DNA of 17,901 nucleotides from Hyphomicrobium_A sp964620915 (GCA_964620915.1 CAZUKP010000061.1:1-17901), one strand, 5' to 3'. Counted from the stretch's first letter, positions 1 to 7,445 are shown. The notes: generated by a model not told the origin, from the letters alone. Translations and numbers: made by a program.

Positions 1-2835
1 GGCCGCAAGCCCGATCAGCACGATGAAGCCCACCTGGGTCAGGATGTTGTTGTCCTGACCGCGCAGGATGACGCCCGTAATCGACGCAACGAGGCACATC
101 GGCACGATGAGGATCACGGCAAGCGGGAGAGTCAGACTTTCGAACTGCGCGGCGAGCACGAGGAACACGAACACGACCGCCAGTGCAAAGGCGAAGACCG
201 CCGTATCGCCGGCACGCAACTGCTGGAAGGCCAATGTCGTCCACTCGTAATTGAAGCCCTGCGGCAGCGTCTCGGCCGCTAGCTTCTGCATGATCTCGAT
301 GGCTTGGCCTTGCGAATAGCCGGGCGCAGGCGAGCCGTCGAGTTCGGCGGCCGGATAGAGATTGTATCGCGGCACGCGGTAGGGTCCGGAGATATTGCTG
401 ATGGTCGTGAACGACCCGAGTGGCACGGCGTCGCCCTGATCGTTTCGCACGCGGATCTTCAAGATGTCGGAGGGCTCGAGCCGGAAGGTAGCGTCTGCCT
501 GTGCGGTGACGCGGAAGGTGCGACCCAGAAGATTGAAATCGTTGACGTAGGTTGACCCGAGATAGGTCTGCAGCGCGGCGAACACGTCGGGCACCTTGAT
601 GCCGAGCATCTGCGCCTTGGTGCGGTCGATGTCGAGGTAGAGCTGCGGCGTCGAGGATTCGAACAGCGAGTACACCTGTTTAAGGCCGGGTGTCTCGGCC
701 GCGCGCCCCATCATCGCGTAGACCGCGTTTTGCAGCGCCTGCGGTCCGTTTCCTCCGCGGTCCTCGACCATCATGCGGAAACCACCTGCCGTGCCGATGC
801 CGCGCACGGGCGGCGGCATGGCAACGATGACCCTCCCCTCCTGAATCACCGACAGCTTCTGCAAGAGCGTGTTTTGTATCTCCGGTGCCGACAAGCTTGG
901 GTCACCCACCCGCTCATCGAACGGGCCGAGCACGACGAAGACCGCGCCGGCGTTGGGTGCGGCCGTGCGCGTCGCACCGGAAAAGCCGACGATGTTCACG
1001 GCATGCGCGACGCCCGGGATCTCAAGGGCGATATCGGTTGCGCGGCGGTTAACTTCGTCAGTGCGGGCGAGCGATGCCCCGCCCGGCAGCTGCGTCACGA
1101 CGATCAAGTAGCCGACGTCGAGCTGCGGGATGAAGCCGATCGGCGTCTTGCGCAGTTCGTTCATGCCGAAGGCGAGCACGCCGGCGTAGACGATGAGCAT
1201 GATCGCGGCAAAGCGCACAACGCGCGCCGTGAACCAGCCATAGCCTGCGCCGAGGCGGTCAAAGGACCAGTTGAAAACCTTGAAGAAGCCGCGCATCGGC
1301 GCACCCCACCAGCGCCTCTTGGCGTTGTTGGTATGCGGCCTCAAGAGCAGCGCGCACATGGCCGGAGACAGCGTCAGCGAGACGATGAGCGAGATGATGG
1401 TCGCGCCGGCGATGGTAAGCGCGAACTGACGATAGAACTCTCCCGAAATTCCGGTGATGAAGGCCGACGGCGCGAACACCGCGCACAGCACCAGCGCGAT
1501 GGCGATCAGGGCCGCGCCGACCTCATCCATGGTGCGCTTTGCCGCTTCACGCGGAGACAGGCCTGCAGCGATATTGCGCTCCACGTTCTCCACGACCACG
1601 ATCGCGTCATCGACGACGATGCCGATCGCCAGAACCAACCCGAATAACGACAGGTTGTTGAGCGAGTATCCGAACATCGCCATGAAGAAAAAGGTGCCGA
1701 CCAGCGAGATCGGAATGGCAACGATAGGGATGATCGCCGCACGCCACGTCTGCAAGAACAAAAGTACGACGAGGACCACCAGAATGACCGCCTCGGCGAT
1801 GGTGGTGAGGACCGCGTCGACCGACTGCTGGATGAACTCGGTCGGGTTGTAAATGATCGTGTATTTGAGCCCTTCGGGAAAATCCTGCGACAGCTTTTGC
1901 ATCGTGGACTTGACCGCCTCGGCAGTGGCAATGGCGTTCGAGCCCGGCCGCTGGAAGACGCCCAGAGCAATCGCCGGGTCACGGTCGAGATAGGAAATGC
2001 GGCCATAGTCCTGCGCCGCGAGTTCGACGCGGCCAACGTCCTTCAAACGCACGACGGCGTTGTCGGTTTGCTTGACCACGATGTTGGCGAAATCGTCCGC
2101 TTCGGTGAGGCGACCAAGCGTGCGCACGGAGAGTTGAAACGCGCCAGGGTTATCGACGGGCGGCTGATTGAGTACGCCCGACGCCACCTGGACATTTTGC
2201 CCCTTCAGGCCCTCCACCACATCACCCGTCGTCAAGTTCAACGATTGCAGGCGATCGGGATCCAGCCAAATGCGCATGGAATAGTCGCGACTGCCGAACA
2301 CCGTAATGGAGCCGATGCCGTCGATGCGGTTCAGTACATCGGTGACCTGTGTGGTGGCGAAGTTCGATATGAACAGCGTGTCGCGCGACTTGTCGGGCGA
2401 ATAGAGGTGCACGACCATCATCAGGTCGGGCGACGCCTTCGCGACGGTGACGCCGATATTGCGTACGTCGCTGGGTAGCCGCGGCTGGGCAACGGCCACC
2501 CGGTTCTGCACCTGCACCTGCGCAATATCCAGATCGGTGCCGAGCTCGAACGTCACTTCAATGGAGAATTGCCCATCACCGGTCGAGTTCGACGTGATGT
2601 AGAGCATATTCTCCACGCCGTTGATTTGCTGCTCGAGCGGTGCAACGACGGTCGCCGCTACGACCTCGGCGCTGGCGCCGGGGTACTGGCCGCTGACGTT
2701 AACGGTCGGGGGCGCGATCTCCGGATACTGGGCGATCGGCAATTGTCCATAGGAGACGCCCCCAAGGATCACGAACACGATCGAGATCACGGCGGCGAAA
2801 ATCGGCCGGTCGATGAAAAACCGTGAGATGCGCAT
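1..2835 (-). CDS. RND family multidrug efflux pump, inner-membrane subunit (3' end missing)
   Basis: Proton-driven inner-membrane pump of a tripartite RND efflux system (AcrB/MexB type, HAE1 family), expected to work with the adaptor encoded just upstream and an outer-membrane channel not seen here. The frame is open from the ATG at 2835 to the window edge, giving 945 codons, so roughly the last 100 residues of a usual 1,040-1,050 are missing. The N-terminus (MRISRFFIDRPIFA) is the classic first transmembrane segment. The motif VVDDAIVVVENV places paired aspartates at residues 409-410, matching the proton-relay pair D407/D408 of AcrB. A GGGGA ribosome site lies a few bases before the start, and the adaptor stop codon is 16 bases upstream, so the two are cotranscribed. 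Substrates cannot be read from the sequence. The family call is very secure. Confidence 0.95.
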   Translation of the reverse strand, partial: MRISRFFIDRPIFAAVISIVFVILGGVSYGQLPIAQYPEIAPPTVNVSGQYPGASAEVVAATVVAPLEQQINGVENMLYITSNSTGDGQFSIEVTFELGTDLDIAQVQVQNRVAVAQPRLPSDVRNIGVTVAKASPDLMMVVHLYSPDKSRDTLFISNFATTQVTDVLNRIDGIGSITVFGSRDYSMRIWLDPDRLQSLNLTTGDVVEGLKGQNVQVASGVLNQPPVDNPGAFQLSVRTLGRLTEADDFANIVVKQTDNAVVRLKDVGRVELAAQDYGRISYLDRDPAIALGVFQRPGSNAIATAEAVKSTMQKLSQDFPEGLKYTIIYNPTEFIQQSVDAVLTTIAEAVILVVLVVLLFLQTWRAAIIPIVAIPISLVGTFFFMAMFGYSLNNLSLFGLVLAIGIVVDDAIVVVENVERNIAAGLSPREAAKRTMDEVGAALIAIALVLCAVFAPSAFITGISGEFYRQFALTIAGATIISLIVSLTLSPAMCALLLRPHTNNAKRRWWGAPMRGFFKVFNWSFDRLGAGYGWFTARVVRFAAIMLIVYAGVLAFGMNELRKTPIGFIPQLDVGYLIVVTQLPGGASLARTDEVNRRATDIALEIPGVAHAVNIVGFSGATRTAAPNAGAVFVVLGPFDERVGDPSLSAPEIQNTLLQKLSVIQEGRVIVAMPPPVRGIGTAGGFRMMVEDRGGNGPQALQNAVYAMMGRAAETPGLKQVYSLFESSTPQLYLDIDRTKAQMLGIKVPDVFAALQTYLGSTYVNDFNLLGRTFRVTAQADATFRLEPSDILKIRVRNDQGDAVPLGSFTTISNISGPYRVPRYNLYPAAELDGSPAPGYSQGQAIEIMQKLAAETLPQGFNYEWTTLAFQQLRAGDTAVFAFALAVVFVFLVLAAQFESLTLPLAVILIVPMCLVASITGVILRGQDNNILTQVGFIVLIGLAA

Positions 2836-2851
2836 GCGAAGTCCCCGTTCG

Positions 2852-4033
2852 TCAGTTGCTTTTTGTGGCGGCCGGCGGTGTGTCGACTGAGGCGATCGGC
2901 CCAGACTGAGGCGCCACGCGAACGCCGGGACGCACGCGCATCAGTCCATTGATGATGACGCGATCCTCTCGGCTCAGACCTTCCTTGATCACCCGCAGTC
3001 CGTCGACGACCTTGCCAAGGGCCACGTATTTCGGCTGCGCAATGTTGTCGCCGTCCACGACGAGGACGTATTTTTGCACTTGCTCGGTCCCGATGGCCGT
3101 ATCGGGCACGAGCAACGCCTCGGCAGGCGGGGCCATCGCAATTTGAATGCGCGCAAACATGCCCGGCGTGAAAGTGCCGTCCGGGTTGGGAAACTCGGCA
3201 CGTCCGCGGATTGCGCCGGACGAGCGGTCGATTGCGTTGTCGATGAAGTCCAGGCGGCCTTGGTGGGCAAAGCCCGGCTCGTCGATGAGCTTCAGCGAAA
3301 CGGGCACGTTCATTTCCGGCCCGCGGGCAGCCGGGTGCTCGCGCAGGAAGCGCAGATACGACGATTCATCCCAGGTGAACTCCAGGCGGATGGGATCGAC
3401 CGATTGGATTGTCGCCAGAAGAGTCGTGTTGCCACTTGTGCCGCCCGTGACGAGGTTGCCGGTCGAAACGCGCCGGTCGCCGATGCGCCCCGACACCGGA
3501 GCTCTTAGTTGGGTGAACTCGAGGTTGAGTTCGGCTTGATGCACGGCCGCCTCTTGCGCCTGGACGGTCGCTTCGGCAACGCTTTTCGCCTGCACCCGCT
3601 CGTCGAACGTCAACTCGCTGATGCTTGTGCCGCGCGTTAAACTCTGGGCGCGGCCGAGATTGGTCTCTGCGAAGGCGAGATTGGCCTTCGCCTGTTCCAG
3701 ATTGGCGCGTGCCTCCTTGAGTGCAGCCTCAAACGGGCGGCGATCAATGGTGAACAGGAGATCTCCTTTCTCAACCAGCTGTCCGTCCTTGAAGGAGATC
3801 GCATCGAGATAGCCGGACACGCGCGCGCGCACCTCGACGGCATCAACCGCGACAAAGCGGCCGACGTACTCCTCCCTGTCGGCGACAATTCTTGTAACCG
3901 GTTGTGAAATTGTAACCTGAGGCGCAGGCGGCGGACCGGTCTTGGCCTGCGACTGGATCTCGTCACAGCCGGCAAGCAGTAAGGCCATAAGAGACACGAG
4001 CACGAGGGGGAAGGCAGGGCGAGAAACGTGCAT
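2852..4033 (-). CDS. RND efflux periplasmic adaptor (membrane fusion) lipoprotein
   Basis: Periplasmic adaptor that bridges the RND pump to an outer-membrane channel (AcrA/MexA type). The product from the ATG at 4033 is 393 residues, normal for the family. It begins with a lipoprotein signal peptide: hydrophobic residues 8-21 and a lipobox LLAGC with the modifiable cysteine at 23. Next come a lipoyl-like barrel half (EYVGRFVAVDAVEVRARVSG), a coiled-coil hairpin rich in A, E and Q (EARANLEQAKANLAFAETNL), the second lipoyl half (LRAPVSGRIGDRRVSTGNLV) and the beta-barrel/membrane-proximal domains. The frame stays open upstream to 4153, but that longer version would overlap the azoreductase gene and bury the signal peptide, so 4033 is preferred. 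It sits 46 bases after the azoreductase stop and 16 bases before the pump gene. Confidence 0.95.
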   Translation of the reverse strand: MHVSRPAFPLVLVSLMALLLAGCDEIQSQAKTGPPPAPQVTISQPVTRIVADREEYVGRFVAVDAVEVRARVSGYLDAISFKDGQLVEKGDLLFTIDRRPFEAALKEARANLEQAKANLAFAETNLGRAQSLTRGTSISELTFDERVQAKSVAEATVQAQEAAVHQAELNLEFTQLRAPVSGRIGDRRVSTGNLVTGGTSGNTTLLATIQSVDPIRLEFTWDESSYLRFLREHPAARGPEMNVPVSLKLIDEPGFAHQGRLDFIDNAIDRSSGAIRGRAEFPNPDGTFTPGMFARIQIAMAPPAEALLVPDTAIGTEQVQKYVLVVDGDNIAQPKYVALGKVVDGLRVIKEGLSREDRVIINGLMRVRPGVRVAPQSGPIASVDTPPAATKSN

Positions 4034-4079
4034 GCAAACCGTCCATTTCGGAATTGAAAGGATGTAGGGAAACAAATCG

Positions 4080-4706
4080 TCAGGCTGCGGCAAGGACTCC
4101 GGCGACGGCCCCAGCGCGCCGAATGGCTGCACCAACGGACCGTTCGGCCGCATCGGGCCCCAAAGCCAAGCCCTCGATCACAATCGACTGGATGTCCGTG
4201 ATGCCGAAGTGGTTGAGCACGGAACGCAGATGACTCTCGTCATGCTCGTTGGCCTTTAGGGGGCCGACCGAGTAGACGCCGCCACGCGCCAGAACCAGAA
4301 TCGCGCGCCGCCCTTTGAGCAGGCCTTCGGTCCCACGCTCGGTGTACCGGAAGGTCCGGCCCGGACGCGCGACGTAATCGATCCAAGTCTTGAGCGTGGA
4401 GGGGACGCCGAAATTGATCATGGCGGCAGCAATGACGATGGTGTCGGCGCGAATCAGTTCATCAACTAGAATGTCTGATTGCTCGAGCAGCTCGTGTTGC
4501 CGTGGCGTCCGCGGCCCGGCAATCGAGTGTGTGGCGATAACGAAGTCCTCGTCGATGTGGGGAAGCGGGCTTTGGGCAAGATCGCGAATGACAACGGCGC
4601 CGTCGGGATCGAACTGGCGCAATTCCCTGAGAACACGGGCTGCCACGAGGTTAGAATAGGATGTGTAGCGGCGCGGACTGCTTGTCAGGCAAAGGATCTG
4701 GTGCAT
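4080..4706 (-). CDS. azoR: FMN-dependent NADH-azoreductase-like flavoprotein
   Basis: Flavodoxin-fold cytosolic oxidoreductase of the AzoR/AcpD family, which uses NAD(P)H and FMN for two-electron reduction of quinones and azo compounds. The 208-residue product starts with the phosphate-binding strand-loop MHQILCLTSSPRRYTSYS. It also carries the family's central signature INFGVPSTLKTWIDYVARPG, followed by FRYTERGTEGLLKGRRAILV and RGGVYS. The ATG at 4706 follows GTGGGG seven bases upstream; a longer frame to 4763 adds 19 residues unlike the family and is rejected. It is the first gene of the efflux operon, downstream of a strong promoter overlapped by presumed TetR operators. The context suggests joint defence against a redox-active or quinone-like toxic compound, with reduction followed by export. 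That role is inference; the enzyme family is not in doubt. Confidence 0.9.
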   Translation of the reverse strand: MHQILCLTSSPRRYTSYSNLVAARVLRELRQFDPDGAVVIRDLAQSPLPHIDEDFVIATHSIAGPRTPRQHELLEQSDILVDELIRADTIVIAAAMINFGVPSTLKTWIDYVARPGRTFRYTERGTEGLLKGRRAILVLARGGVYSVGPLKANEHDESHLRSVLNHFGITDIQSIVIEGLALGPDAAERSVGAAIRRAGAVAGVLAAA

Positions 4707-4770
4707 TGCGTTGCCCCACTGGATTGTTGCAGTGCGAGACGAAGGCCATGACAACGCCCGCACCTTGTGT

Positions 4771-4784
4771 TACTGACCGGTAAC
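4771..4784. promoter_or_regulatory. TetR operator, copy 1
   Basis: First of two identical 14-base copies of TACTGACCGGTAAC. With its flanks this copy reads GTTACTGACCGGTAAC, an imperfect palindrome with GTTAC/GTAAC ends, the usual shape of a TetR-family site. It lies at about +2 to +15 of the predicted azoreductase transcript. The assignment to the adjacent TetR gene is inferred from position. Confidence 0.7.
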
Positions 4785-4792
4785 TCCCACGT

Positions 4793-4821
4793 TCTATACT
4801 GACCGGTAACACCCCCGTCAA
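4793..4821 (-). promoter_or_regulatory. Sigma-70 promoter of the azoreductase-efflux operon
   Basis: On the minus strand there is a TTGACG -35 box (4821-4816), an exact 17-base spacer and a TATAGA -10 box (4798-4793), which is close to consensus. The predicted transcription start is near 4786, about 80 bases before the azoreductase ATG. One copy of the repeated TACTGACCGGTAAC motif fills the spacer and touches the -10 box, an arrangement expected to block polymerase when a repressor is bound. The -10 overlaps back to back with a plus-strand TATACT (4795-4800) that could serve tetR, although no good -35 accompanies it. Confidence 0.8.
4797..4810. promoter_or_regulatory. TetR operator, copy 2
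   Basis: Second exact copy of TACTGACCGGTAAC, starting 26 bases after the first. It occupies the spacer and the edge of the -10 of the minus-strand promoter, and also overlaps the TATACT box of the possible tetR promoter. One protein bound here could therefore control both directions. Confidence 0.72.
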
Positions 4822-4840
4822 GAGGCCCAAATTAGAGGCA

Positions 4841-5452
4841 ATGGTAAGAACCATCCCATCTCCACCAACCGAAGCACCGCTGGTGCCGCCGCGCGAGCGC
4901 ATCCTTGCTGCGGCCCGCGAGCTGTTTTACCGCCACGGCATCCGCGCGGTCGGAGTCGATGCGATTGCCGAGGCCGCCGCCACCAACAAGATGACGCTCT
5001 ACCGGCACTTCGGTTCCAAGGATGAGCTGGTCGCCACCTACATCGGCGAGCTCGCCAAGGACGGTGACGCGATGTGGGAAACCTTAGCGAAAGACTATCC
5101 CGGCGATCCGCAGGCGCAGCTCGACGGGTGGGTGCGCCATGTCGAGCAAATCTTTACCGACCGCGTCGATCGCGGCTGTGCCATCGCCAACGCTGCCGTG
5201 GAGTTGCGCGATACCGACCATCCGGCGCGGCAAATCATCGACGACTACAAGACGCGCAAGCGCGAGCGTCTCGTTGGGCTGTTTCGGGACGCTGGTTACG
5301 CCGAGCCTGAGCGCCTAGCCGACGAAGTGTTTTTGATGTTTGAAGGCGCGCGCATTAGCATTCAATGCTGCACGGGTCCGAGCGGGCCGGCCACGCGCGT
5401 GGTGAGTATGCTGCGATCGCTTCTGGCAAATCACGCACCGCAATCGCGTTGA
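4841..5452 (+). CDS. TetR/AcrR family transcriptional repressor
   Basis: Ligand-responsive repressor, 203 residues. The N-terminal DNA-binding domain covers about residues 17-66. It begins RERILAAARELFYRHG and ends with the highly typical recognition region NKMTLYRHFGSKDELVATYI. The C-terminal helical ligand-binding and dimer domain (about 70-203) is of the kind found in many efflux regulators. The gene is divergent from the azoreductase-adaptor-pump operon. The intergenic region carries two identical operator-like repeats, so control of that operon together with autoregulation is the natural reading. The start at 4841 is the first in-frame ATG; the nearby purine stretch AGAGG is only two bases away, so the ribosome site is weak or ill-placed. 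The ligand is unknown. Confidence 0.92.
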   Translation: MVRTIPSPPTEAPLVPPRERILAAARELFYRHGIRAVGVDAIAEAAATNKMTLYRHFGSKDELVATYIGELAKDGDAMWETLAKDYPGDPQAQLDGWVRHVEQIFTDRVDRGCAIANAAVELRDTDHPARQIIDDYKTRKRERLVGLFRDAGYAEPERLADEVFLMFEGARISIQCCTGPSGPATRVVSMLRSLLANHAPQSR

Positions 5453-5497
5453 TTTGATTCCACTCACTTCGTGGCCCAATCACAATCTCGAGTTGCC

Positions 5498-5525
5498 TCC
5501 GACACGCTGGCGTCGGATGTTTTCT
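5498..5525 (+). terminator. Probable intrinsic terminator of tetR
   Basis: The stem TCCGACAC / GCGTCGGA (one A-C mismatch, GCTG loop) spans 5498-5517 and is followed by TGTTTTCT. It lies 45 bases after the tetR stop codon. The T tract is broken, so efficiency is uncertain. Confidence 0.6.
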
Positions 5526-5771
5526 CACCCCACAACGGGCATCATTGATTTCGGTATCTGGTCCAACCTCTCCGATCAGTTACGGGCAGAGCAGGTCAAT
5601 TCGACCTCAGCCGGATGGCCGGTTTTCACCTAGCGCACCGACGCTCGATCAAGCGATCTCCTCAAGAAAAAGCCGAAACTCCAGGCAAAGCGGTCAACGA
5701 TTAGGCAGACCTGCCCTACCGCTTCGGGGACCAACGCAGACAAGCGTTTGATTCAACGTGGCAATGCGTCT

Positions 5772-5787
5772 TGGCACAGTTCTTGAA
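5772..5787 (+). promoter_or_regulatory. Sigma-54 (RpoN)-type promoter of amt
   Basis: TGGCAC-AGTTC-TTGAA matches the -24/-12 consensus TGGCAC-N5-TTGCW at every fixed position except the -12 cytosine, here A. Spacing is exact. It lies 89 bases upstream of the amt start, with predicted transcription near 5797-5799. Sigma-54 control is well known for amt genes under NtrC in Proteobacteria. The -12 deviation and the lack of an obvious enhancer site keep this below certainty. Confidence 0.68.
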
Positions 5788-5818
5788 ATTTCCTAACAGG
5801 AATAGTTTTTGCTCATGA

Positions 5819-5841
5819 GTGATTTCAAAGCAGGAAATCAC
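5819..5841 (+). promoter_or_regulatory. Perfect hairpin in the amt 5' leader
   Basis: GTGATTTC (5819-5826) and GAAATCAC (5834-5841) are exact reverse complements around a 7-base loop AAAGCAG. The element lies between the predicted transcription start and the amt ribosome site (GGGGAG near 5866). It has no T tract, so it is not a simple terminator. It could be an RNA hairpin affecting stability or translation, or a protein-binding palindrome at about +22 to +44. No known family is recognised. Confidence 0.5.
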
Positions 5842-5875
5842 GCATGGTGTTGTGTCTTGGATGGGGAGCTAAGTC

Positions 5876-7210
5876 ATGGAAGAACAACTCGCCGAACTGG
5901 TCACGAAGGTGGCCGCGCTGGAGAAATCCGGCGGCATGTTGGGAACCATCGATATCGAGGTCTACTATTTCTGGGCGACCGCGTTCATGGTTCTAATCCA
6001 CGCGGGCTTCTTGTCCTACGAAATGGGGGCATCACGCGCGAAGAATGTCCTCGCAACGGGCATCAAGAACATTCTGGCCTTTGCCTTTATCGTACCCACC
6101 TTCTTCTTCTTCGGCTGGTGGATCTACCTGGCATTTCCAGGCGGCTTCATCCCTTCAGCGGATGGCGACGCCGGCCTGCCCTGGAATGCGGCCATGGGCC
6201 CGAACCTGTCAGATAACGCCACGGGCGTGTTCTGGGCGGCCTTCACAATGTTTGCCGCAACCACTGCTTCGATCTTCTCAGGCGCTGTCATCGAGCGCAT
6301 CAAGATGTCGGGCTTCATCCTTCTGGCGATCCTGCTCGGGTCGGTGTTGTGGATTCTCGCCGCGGCATGGGGCTGGCACCCGTCGGGCTGGCTGCTGACC
6401 GACTGGGGTTTCCACGACTTCGGCTGTGCCGGCATCGTCCATCTTGTCGCCGGCGCCTTTGCCCTCGGCGTTCTCATCAACCTCGGACCGCGTATCGGCA
6501 AGTTCAACGCCGATGGATCGGCCAATGATCTACCGGCGCACAACGTGCCGATGGTCCTCATTGGCCTGATGACGATCATCGTCGGCTTCTTTGGCTTCTT
6601 GGCCGCCTGCGTGATCATGAATGGCGGTGCCCAGTGGGTGAACATCTACGGCCAGCCGATGACATTGTCGGCCGTCGGCTTCAACACGCTGATGGGTTTT
6701 GCCGGCGGAGTCATCGGTGCCTGGGCGCTGACGCGCGATCCGTTCTGGATGATGTCGGGCGGTCTTGGCGGCATCATCGCCGCCGCAGCCGGCATCGACG
6801 TCTACTACCCGCCGCTGGCCTTCCTGATCGGGTTCCTTGGCGGCGTCACCATCAAGATGGTCAACGACTTCATCACCAAGCTGCGCATCGACGACTCGGT
6901 TGGAGCAGTCGCGGTTCACGGCTGGTGCGGCATCATCTCGCTGATCGCAGTCGGTCTGTTAGCAAGCGGGTATCCCAATCCGGGCGATGCGCCCCCCGTA
7001 ACGCTGGCCGGACAGATGGTGGGGCTGGTCGTGTGCTTCGTGGTCGGGTTCGTGCCCGGCTACTTCGTATCCATGTTCTTGAAGGTTGCGCGTCTTCTGC
7101 GCGTGCCCGACGAGGCCCAGGTCGTGGGGCTCGACTTGGCCAAGGTGCCGCTTAAGGCCTATCCGGAGGGCGGCACGTCGTACGGCCTGCAGCCGCAGCC
7201 TGCCGAATGA
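5876..7210 (+). CDS. amt: Ammonium/methylammonium channel (Amt/MEP/Rh family)
   Basis: Polytopic inner-membrane channel, 444 residues, about eleven membrane spans. Pore residues are present: the acidic D181 and twin histidines H189 (AGIVHLVAG) and H348 (VGAVAVHGWCG), corresponding to E. coli AmtB D160, H168 and H318. The family signatures AHNVPMVLIG and GFFGF are also seen. The start is an ATG preceded by GGGGAG eight bases upstream. Instead of a cleavable signal peptide, the protein opens with a short charged amphipathic stretch (MEEQLAELVTKVAALEKSGG) before the first span, which is unusual for AmtB. Amt proteins carry methylammonium as well as ammonium. Placed beside a full methylamine-oxidation operon and not next to glnK, it may serve methylamine uptake. 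That specificity is inference; the family is certain. Confidence 0.93.
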   Translation: MEEQLAELVTKVAALEKSGGMLGTIDIEVYYFWATAFMVLIHAGFLSYEMGASRAKNVLATGIKNILAFAFIVPTFFFFGWWIYLAFPGGFIPSADGDAGLPWNAAMGPNLSDNATGVFWAAFTMFAATTASIFSGAVIERIKMSGFILLAILLGSVLWILAAAWGWHPSGWLLTDWGFHDFGCAGIVHLVAGAFALGVLINLGPRIGKFNADGSANDLPAHNVPMVLIGLMTIIVGFFGFLAACVIMNGGAQWVNIYGQPMTLSAVGFNTLMGFAGGVIGAWALTRDPFWMMSGGLGGIIAAAAGIDVYYPPLAFLIGFLGGVTIKMVNDFITKLRIDDSVGAVAVHGWCGIISLIAVGLLASGYPNPGDAPPVTLAGQMVGLVVCFVVGFVPGYFVSMFLKVARLLRVPDEAQVVGLDLAKVPLKAYPEGGTSYGLQPQPAE

Positions 7211-7271
7211 GGTCGGCACTTATTACGAAGTCGTGGCGCGAATTTAGGTCAACGCGAAAGGAGTGAGGCGA

Positions 7272-7445
7272 ATGGGAAGCCCGATTACGGAATGGGAAGG
7301 TGCAACCGCTTATTTCACCTTCGCCAACAATCCGGCCGTGCTTTACACGATCCTCGGTATCGCCATTGCCGTTACCGTGCTGTCGATCGTGAAAGGCGGA
7401 CGCCATGAGAAGGAAGCCTACGAAAAGCTGAACGGAGGCAAGTAG
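7272..7445 (+). CDS. Small single-span membrane protein linked to amt
   Basis: A 57-residue product of unknown function, 61 bases downstream of amt and upstream of a strong terminator, so cotranscription is likely. A very good ribosome site AAAGGAG lies nine bases before the ATG at 7272; a GTG at 7263 is in frame but sits on the ribosome site. The N-terminus (MGSPITEWEGATAYFTF) is polar to aromatic. Residues about 22-40 form one hydrophobic span (VLYTILGIAIAVTVLSIV). The tail KGGRHEKEAYEKLNGGK is strongly charged and, by the positive-inside rule, cytoplasmic. The strong ribosome site, clean membrane span and position argue for a real gene. It could be an accessory subunit or regulator of the Amt channel, taking the place usually held by glnK, but this is speculation and I recognise no named family. 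Confidence 0.75.
   Translation: MGSPITEWEGATAYFTFANNPAVLYTILGIAIAVTVLSIVKGGRHEKEAYEKLNGGK

Larger units (their letters stand above)
5453..5875. other. Non-coding interval between tetR and amt
   Basis: This 423-base stretch holds no convincing gene. A 68-codon open frame at 5545-5751 has no ribosome site and a composition unlike a protein. What can be recognised is a hairpin with a T-rich tail after tetR, a sigma-54-like promoter near 5772-5787, a small inverted repeat TTCCT/AGGAA at 5790-5802 around the predicted transcription start, and a perfect 8-base hairpin at 5819-5841 in the amt leader. I saw no clear NtrC-type enhancer site in the 200 bases upstream. Confidence 0.6.

Noticed and set aside
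730..1647. 305-codon open frame on the plus strand
   Set aside because: Antisense to the RND pump gene, which has the paired-aspartate motif inside this span; Arg/Asp/His-rich nonsense composition.
2852..4153. Longer adaptor protein starting at 4153
   Set aside because: It would overlap the azoreductase end and place 40 residues before a textbook lipoprotein signal peptide.
5620..5660. Possible NtrC enhancer site around GCGCACCGACGCTCG
   Set aside because: Only the left half resembles the GCAC-N-GTGC consensus; the right half does not match.
5545..5751. 68-codon open frame in the tetR-amt gap
   Set aside because: No ribosome site, atypical Ser/Arg/Pro-rich composition, and it lies in what looks like a promoter region.
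5815..6216. Upstream ATG frame running into amt (possible leader peptide)
   Set aside because: No ribosome site before the ATG at 5815, and the frame continues far into amt out of phase with no protein-like features.
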